A stretch of 47,782 bases of DNA from Longimicrobiales bacterium. Lineage in GTDB: Bacteria; Gemmatimonadota; Gemmatimonadetes; Longimicrobiales; Gaopeijiaceae. Below, piece by piece: positions 43,670 through 47,782 of the stretch; the first letter of the stretch is position 1, and each line of letters begins with the position of its first letter. Position numbers and translations under genes: made by a program. The stretch is from the NCBI GenBank assembly GCA_028278645.1, contig JANQDZ010000017.1, positions 1-47,782 of the forward strand, written 5' to 3'. A model generated the notes under the pieces. That model saw nothing but the letters and a program-made list of their open reading frames with translations, made no database searches and was not told the origin of the DNA.

Positions 43670-43716
43670 CTAGAACCCTCTTTAACCATCATACCGGCTT
43701 GGGAGGTCGTACACTC

Positions 43717-45132
43717 ATGGATCAGGATGGATTCCTGTATTACGTCGAGGGGTTCCGCGAGGACATGGAGGACTACGTGGACGAGATGGATAGCACCCAG
43801 GGTCTATCCCTCTCCACACCGGAAGACGTCCTCAAGTACGTGGAGGAATACGGCATCTCCTCCATCCGGCTGTGGTTCACGGACATGATGGGCTTCCTGA
43901 AATCCTTTTCCATCACACCGAAAGAGCTCCCGGGAGCATTCGAAGAAGGGATGGGTTTCGACGGGTCTTCAATCGAGGGGTATCAGAGGATCCAGGAAAG
44001 CGACATGGTAGCGGTCCCCATCGCTTCTACCGCCCAGGTCCTACCCTTCCGGTCCGGGGGCTCCCGCACACTCAGGATGTTCGCAGAGATCCAGAACCCC
44101 GACGGAACTCCCTATGCGGCCCATCCACGCCTGGTCCTTCAGCGGCAGCTTGCCCGCCTGGAAGACCACGGCTTCACAAACATGTACCTGGGTCCGGAGC
44201 CGGAGTTTTTCTACTTCAAGTCCGAGAGCGAGCCGCAGATTCTGGATCGAGCCGGGTATTTCGACATCAACCCGGTGGACATCGGCGACGACATCCGTGA
44301 GGTGACGGTATTCGCCCTCGAGGCCATGGGGATTCCGGTGGAGTACCACCATGCCGAGGTGGCTCCCTCCCAGCATGAGATCGACATCCGGTACCAGGAT
44401 GCCCTCCGCATGGCCGACTCCCTCCAAACTCATAAGTACCTGGTGAAAGAGATCGCTCGGCGATGCGGTGTATACGCCACCTTCATGCCGAAGCCGTTGG
44501 AGGGGGAGAACGGAAGCGGGATGCACGTTCATCTCTCCCTATTCAAGAATGGTACAAATTCGTTCTACGACGCCGACGATCAACATCACCTGAGCGCCAC
44601 AGCGAAGCAGTTCATTGCCGGGATCTTGGACCATGCTCGGGAACTAGCCTTTGTGACGAATCAGTGGCACAACTCCTACAAACGGTTGGTGCCCGGATAT
44701 GAGGCCCCCGTCTATATCGCGTGGGCGGAGCGAAACCGATCCGCGGCGGTGAGGATTCCTCTCTACAAGCCCGGGAAAGAGGTGGCGACCCGCATGGAGC
44801 TCCGGTTCCCGGACGCTGCCTGCAATCCCTACTTCGCATTTGCTACCATGCTGGCGGCGGGTTTGGACGGGATTGGTCGTGGCCTGAGCGTTCCGGATCC
44901 CATGACGATCGACCTCTACGGTATCACGCCCATCGAGAGGGAGGAGATGGGGATCGGGGCCCTTCCCCACGATCTTTTCGAGGCGGTTCAGGTGGCCGAG
45001 GGGAGCGCCTTCATGAAGGAGGTTCTCGGTAAAGACGTTCACCGGAAATTAGTCGAGACAAAACTCAATGAAGTCGACGAGTTCCGGCTCAACGTGTCGA
45101 CTCTGGACCTGGAGAAACACCTGGTGCTTTAA
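43717..45132 (+). CDS. glnA: Glutamine synthetase, type I
   Basis: 471 residues. The beta-grasp N-terminal domain (LWFTDMMGFLKSFSI, MGFDGSSIEGYQRIQESDM with the Asp-latch region) and the catalytic domain are complete: GPEPEFFYF, EVAPSQHEIDI, GSGMHVHLSLFKNG with the active-site His, NSYKRLVPGYEAPVY, and AVRIP. It forms a dodecamer and makes glutamine from glutamate and ammonia. ATG 43717 has GGGAGG upstream at ten bases; an in-frame TTG at 43699 is unlikely. A strong promoter and structured leader precede it, and a bidirectional terminator follows. Confidence 0.97.
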   Translation: MDQDGFLYYVEGFREDMEDYVDEMDSTQGLSLSTPEDVLKYVEEYGISSIRLWFTDMMGFLKSFSITPKELPGAFEEGMGFDGSSIEGYQRIQESDMVAVPIASTAQVLPFRSGGSRTLRMFAEIQNPDGTPYAAHPRLVLQRQLARLEDHGFTNMYLGPEPEFFYFKSESEPQILDRAGYFDINPVDIGDDIREVTVFALEAMGIPVEYHHAEVAPSQHEIDIRYQDALRMADSLQTHKYLVKEIARRCGVYATFMPKPLEGENGSGMHVHLSLFKNGTNSFYDADDQHHLSATAKQFIAGILDHARELAFVTNQWHNSYKRLVPGYEAPVYIAWAERNRSAAVRIPLYKPGKEVATRMELRFPDAACNPYFAFATMLAAGLDGIGRGLSVPDPMTIDLYGITPIEREEMGIGALPHDLFEAVQVAEGSAFMKEVLGKDVHRKLVETKLNEVDEFRLNVSTLDLEKHLVL

Positions 45133-45172
45133 GCGCTTGGGTCCGACTCAGACGACTCTGACAACAAAGAAA

Positions 45173-45212
45173 GAGGAGGCGGAGCTCTCAGCTCCGCCTC
45201 CTCATCTTTATG
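45173..45212. terminator. Bidirectional terminator between glnA and lspA
   Basis: GAGGAGGCGGAGCT (45173-45186) pairs perfectly with AGCTCCGCCTCCTC (45190-45203), loop CTC, 14 pairs. Plus strand: ATCTTTATG follows. Minus strand: TTTCTTTGTTG follows. Confidence 0.88.
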
Positions 45213-45247
45213 AGCCTATTAACCCTTCTAAATTCCCTGTCGCCGAG

Positions 45248-45778
45248 CTAGCTGGTGGTCTCCCCGCCTGGCTCGGGTTTCACCTCGGGAGATGGTACCG
45301 GTTTCTCGGTTTCCTCCATCCAAAAGGAGATAGCCAAAGCCACGGCTCCGCACGAAATGGCCATGTCAGCGACGTTAAAGATCGGCCAATCCATGAACCC
45401 AAGATTGATGGGGCCGATAAAATCCACCACTCCTTCGTTCCACCGCACCCGATCGATCAGGTTTCCGATGGCTCCCGCCATGACCAACGAAAGAGCGAAT
45501 ATTCTGAAACGGTCCGAGCCCTCGGTCTTTGCCAGGAGGTAGATAAGAAGGGCCAGGGCCACCAAGGTCACCGGTATAAAAAACCAGCGGGGATCGTTCC
45601 CGATGCTTAGCCCGAATGCGGCGCCGCGATTGAAGGCCAAATTCAACGGAATGAGGCCGCCGAAGAGCTCGGAACTTTGATAATTGGCCAGAGCACTCAT
45701 TGCCCAACGTTTGGTAATCACGTCGGCAATGAGCACCACGGGGAGAATCGTACCAAGGAAGTAGGCTTTGGTTCGCAC
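45248..45778 (-). CDS. lspA: Lipoprotein signal peptidase (LspA)
   Basis: 176 residues from a GTG at 45778. Four helices and the two catalytic aspartates: GAIGNLIDRVRWNEGVVDFIG (first Asp block) and IFNVADMAISCG (second Asp). NLAFNRGAAFGLS is the family's first conserved block. It cleaves prolipoproteins at the lipobox Cys and would mature the lipoproteins seen in this window. The open frame continues to 46081 through a repeat-rich tract and the 3' end of ssrA, with no homology, so that extension is rejected. No ATG is near the first helix. A C-terminal Glu/Pro tail is a minor oddity. Confidence 0.9.
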   Translation of the reverse strand: MRTKAYFLGTILPVVLIADVITKRWAMSALANYQSSELFGGLIPLNLAFNRGAAFGLSIGNDPRWFFIPVTLVALALLIYLLAKTEGSDRFRIFALSLVMAGAIGNLIDRVRWNEGVVDFIGPINLGFMDWPIFNVADMAISCGAVALAISFWMEETEKPVPSPEVKPEPGGETTS

Positions 45779-46036
45779 CGGTATCTTTCGTCCCAGGAAA
45801 TGGGGGCCATCTCTGGCCCCCGTCGTTTGCAATGGATCTTCGGCCGCGCCGAATCCCCTCGGTCGTTTCCTCCCGCCGGTTCCGCCGGCAGGCTTTCTTT
45901 CCATGGAGGCGGCGGGGGTGACCTGCGGCGGCCCTCGGCCGTCCTCGGTCGTCTCCTCGGGCCTCCGGCCCTCGTCGGCTCGACCCGCTACGCGGGTTCG
46001 CCTCCCGGCAAGTATCTGCCAGGTATTCTCTTTCCA
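45779..46036 (-). other. Hairpin-dense, high-GC segment between ssrA and lspA
   Basis: No gene is supported here. Perfect hairpins: GGGGGCCA (45802-45809)/TGGCCCCC (45814-45821), GCCGG (45875-45879)/CCGGC (45885-45889), GGGCC (45959-45963)/GGCCC (45967-45971), and ACCCGC (45983-45988)/GCGGGT (45992-45997). Motifs such as CGACCGAGG recur on the minus strand. The distal copy of an ssrA 3'-end repeat (45896-45916) lies inside. It may be a decayed repeat element or a processing/termination region for ssrA. Confidence 0.5.
45896..45916 (-). repeat. Distal copy of ssrA 3'-end repeat
   Basis: 21 bases identical to 46029-46049. Minus strand CCCGCCGCCTCCATGGAAAG plus one base includes the last 13 bases of the tmRNA. 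The offset is 133 bases and the orientation is the same as the ssrA end. Confidence 0.85.
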
Positions 46037-46049
46037 TGGAGGCGGCGGG
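46029..46049 (-). repeat. Proximal copy of ssrA 3'-end repeat
   Basis: It overlaps the last 13 bases of ssrA (46037-46049) and eight bases downstream. It is identical to 45896-45916. Such an arrangement matches attachment-site pairs at ssrA, but no integrase is nearby. Confidence 0.85.
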
Positions 46050-46387
46050 AGTCGAACCCGCGTCCACGAAAGGTTCACCAAGAGCCTCTACGTGCGTAGA
46101 TCACTGTGAGGTTTCGCCCCTGGTGGCCAGTAATCAACCGGTCCTGAGGCTAGCTGCCGAATAGTCTCGATCAGCTCACGGCAACGAGGAGACTGATCCA
46201 GCCCGACTTATCGTCGCCTCAAGTCACGCCTCGGGCGGGCGAGTCAGGAGGCGGGCATGCGTTTAGTTACGCAGCCAGTGCCATTTGGTTGTTGGCAATT
46301 GTGTGTTCCCGGACTTTTTTCGAGGATCCCGGGGTCCTCGGCACGCTACTCCAGATTTGCCAGACGTGTCGAAGCCGTTTCGCCCCC
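46037..46387 (-). ncRNA. ssrA: Transfer-messenger RNA (tmRNA)
   Basis: 351 bases. The 5' end GGGGGCGAAACGGCTTCGACA and the 3' end (GCGGG-TTCGACT-CCCGC T arm, then CGCCTCC-A) form the tRNA-like domain with seven acceptor pairs. Pseudoknot 1 is visible: CGAGGA/TCCTCG, with loop CCCGG pairing CCGGG after an A run. Eleven bases later the tag frame starts at GCC (46296) and ends in TAA (46267), encoding ANNQMALAA. CCA is not encoded. It rescues stalled ribosomes with SmpB. A possible minus-strand promoter is TTGAAC ... GATCAT just upstream. Confidence 0.96.
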
Positions 46388-46458
46388 TTTTTTCATGATC
46401 AAAAAACCAGCTACGGCCGGTTCAAATATACACTTTCCACGTCCCGAAAGCTCCTGGG

Positions 46459-47454
46459 TCAGGTGGTTTGAGCCAATGCGCCGTCCAGATACCCTGAGAG
46501 GAGCGATTCCATCTCCTCCAGCTCCGTCACCTGGAACAGCTCCGACCGCAGCTTCTTTCCTCCAGGTAACCCTTTTGTGTACCACCCCAGGTGTTTCCTG
46601 AACTCGATGGCGGCCTTTTTCGGATCCCCACCATAGGCGATGGAATTCCGGGCGTGCCTTAGGCACACCTCGAACCTCTCCTGGACCTCCGGATCGGGAG
46701 GAACCGGGTCACCTTCGAGGGCGGCTCGGGCCTGCCTGAAGAGCCAAGGAGACCCGTGTGTTCCGCGAGCCATCATGATCCCTTGGCAACCTGTCTCTTC
46801 CTTCATCCTCCGGGCGTCCTGCCCCGTGCGAATATCCCCGTTTCCTACGACTGGGATCTCCAGGGCTTCGACCAGAGCCCCGATTTCCAACCACTTCGCT
46901 TCTCCGCCGTACATGTCCGCTCGGGTCCGGGGATGGAGCGTGATCATCCTGGCGCCCGCGTCCTGGATACGGAGCCCGATTTCCACCGGGTCCCTCGAAG
47001 CTTCGTCAAACCCGCTGCGGGTTTTTGCAGTGACCGGCAATGGGGTAGCATCAACCACCGCCCTGGTTATGGATTCCACGAGGGAAAGGTCGCGGAGACA
47101 TCCGGATCCGCCGTTCTTCTTTACCACCTTTTTTACCGGACAGCCGAAGTTGATATCCACAAAATCCGGGGAGTACACTTCGGTTACGAAAGCCGCCGCG
47201 TCTCCCATCACCGTTGGCTCGGATCCGAAGATCTGGATCCCGATGGGCCGCTCATCATCGTGGAATCTCAGGTAGGTCTTGGTTTTCTCGTTTCCGCGAC
47301 AAATCCCTTCGGCGCTCACGAATTCACTCACCACTACATCGGCGCCGAACTCGCGGCAGAGCCTGCGGAACGGGCTCTCGCTGACTCCGGCCTGGGGAGC
47401 CAAGAACAGGGGGACCCGATCGTGGTCGAAGATGGACATGAAGGTGTCAGCCAT
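46459..47454 (-). CDS. dusB: tRNA-dihydrouridine synthase, DusB-like
   Basis: 331 residues. FMN-binding TIM barrel: LFLAPQAGVSESPFRRLCREF at the N terminus, IQIFGSEP, DINFGCPVKKVVKKNGGSGCLRD with the catalytic Cys in NxGCP, PVTAKTRSGFD, ITLHPRTRADMYGG, VVGNGDIRTGQDA, and GIMMARGTHGSPWLF (FMN phosphate). It reduces uridines of the tRNA D loop. An internal ATG at 47439 is an alternative start. Its position immediately upstream of ssrA on the same strand is noted. Confidence 0.94.
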   Translation of the reverse strand: MADTFMSIFDHDRVPLFLAPQAGVSESPFRRLCREFGADVVVSEFVSAEGICRGNEKTKTYLRFHDDERPIGIQIFGSEPTVMGDAAAFVTEVYSPDFVDINFGCPVKKVVKKNGGSGCLRDLSLVESITRAVVDATPLPVTAKTRSGFDEASRDPVEIGLRIQDAGARMITLHPRTRADMYGGEAKWLEIGALVEALEIPVVGNGDIRTGQDARRMKEETGCQGIMMARGTHGSPWLFRQARAALEGDPVPPDPEVQERFEVCLRHARNSIAYGGDPKKAAIEFRKHLGWYTKGLPGGKKLRSELFQVTELEEMESLLSGYLDGALAQTT

Positions 47455-47615
47455 GAATAGAAGCTAAAGAGGGTGAAGCCGGTGCCAAGGGCTTTGGATC
47501 TTGTGTCTGGCTCCGAAGGCCGGAATCGCTTAGCATGGGGGGGCTACGGGGAAAGCCCCGAAACCATAAAACGCCAACCACCGGCGCCGACAGCAAGCAC
47601 AAGGGAGGCTACCGG

Positions 47616-47782
47616 ATGAAGCTTAGAGAGTTGTTCACGCCCGACGTCGTGAACTTGGAAATAGAGTCGGAGAGCAAAGACGAGATCTTGAAGGAGCTGA
47701 TCGGGCTCCTGGGGATGGATGAGAAGTCCGAGGCCATTCTCTTCAAGACGCTCAAAAGACGGGAAAACCTCGGATCCACTGG
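47616..47782 (+). CDS. PTS EIIA domain protein (PtsN-like), 5' part
   Basis: The first 55 codons run to the window edge. MKLRELFTPDVVNLEIESES is typical of the EIIA-fructose/Ntr N terminus, KDEILKELIGLL is helix 1, and KRRENLGSTG is the block just before the active-site His of GxxIAHP, which lies outside the window. GGGAGG sits seven bases before the ATG. It could be a nitrogen-PTS regulator or a domain of a larger transport protein. Confidence 0.85.
   Translation, partial: MKLRELFTPDVVNLEIESESKDEILKELIGLLGMDEKSEAILFKTLKRRENLGST

Noticed and set aside
45896-46049. A complete genomic island at ssrA
   Set aside because: Only 112 bases separate the repeats and no integrase or cargo gene exists.
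45779-46081. 101-codon N-terminal extension of LspA
   Set aside because: It covers the hairpin segment, both ssrA-end repeats and the tmRNA 3' end, and lacks family similarity. LspA normally starts at its first helix.

Overview
The window reads as a chromosomal segment of a GC-rich diderm bacterium. A partial 16S rRNA gene opens it on the minus strand. The gene content (BNR/sortilin-like secreted proteins, protease-propeller-barrel exoproteins, M14 and M20 exopeptidases with signal peptides, split heptose genes rfaE1 and rfaE2) suggests Gemmatimonadota or a close relative. That placement is an inference from gene content and 16S style, not from a database search. Lipopolysaccharide biology is clear: LptE-like lipoprotein, LpxH, RfaE1, RfaE2 and a Mla-type (MCE) lipid transporter.

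Layout. 1-2.0 kb: 16S rRNA with a textbook sigma70 promoter, tRNA-His, a small Cys-motif gene and tRNA-Arg. 2.1-4.3 kb: three Tad/Flp pilus pseudopilin-like genes, one with a von Willebrand A domain. 4.6-7.6 kb: a lipoprotein and a Lon-like protease. 7.7-8.0 kb: tRNA-Pro whose 3' end and downstream hairpin are duplicated 130 bp away. 8.2-18.0 kb: one tightly overlapped minus-strand gene train made of a ten-gene Mrp/MBH-type cation/proton antiporter (E-F-G-[MbhD+MbhE]-B-C-D-ND5-like-small membrane protein-D-like), followed by rfaE2, rph, rdgB and a DUF971 gene. 18.0-21.7 kb: lptE, a second lipoprotein, lpxH (plus strand), a DUF5683-like protein and a YegS-type lipid kinase. 21.8 kb: a selenocysteine tRNA. 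22.0-28.5 kb: cold-shock protein, a giant BNR-repeat protein, ridA, rfaE1 and a double-Usp fusion.

28.8-31.9 kb: a plus-strand protease/beta-propeller/outer-membrane barrel protein. 32.0-34.6 kb: mlaD-mlaF-mlaE. 34.8-40.2 kb: secreted M20 peptidase facing a Tat-exported HisC-like aminotransferase and an M14 carboxypeptidase. 40.4-43.4 kb: OsmC, a CNNM/CorC protein and MscS. 43.5-45.1 kb: glnA with a strong promoter and a structured leader holding a 30-codon reading frame and a terminator-like hairpin. 45.2-46.4 kb: lspA and ssrA (tmRNA), with the ssrA 3' end duplicated 133 bp downstream in a hairpin-dense stretch. 46.5 kb to the end: dusB and the start of a PTS EIIA gene.

Most genes are conserved housekeeping or envelope functions. 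The observations most worth following up are the expanded Mrp operon with a split MrpA, the glnA leader, the two RNA genes with duplicated 3' ends at almost the same spacing, tRNA-Sec, and the exported aminotransferase next to exopeptidases. No CRISPR array, transposase, integrase or phage gene was seen.
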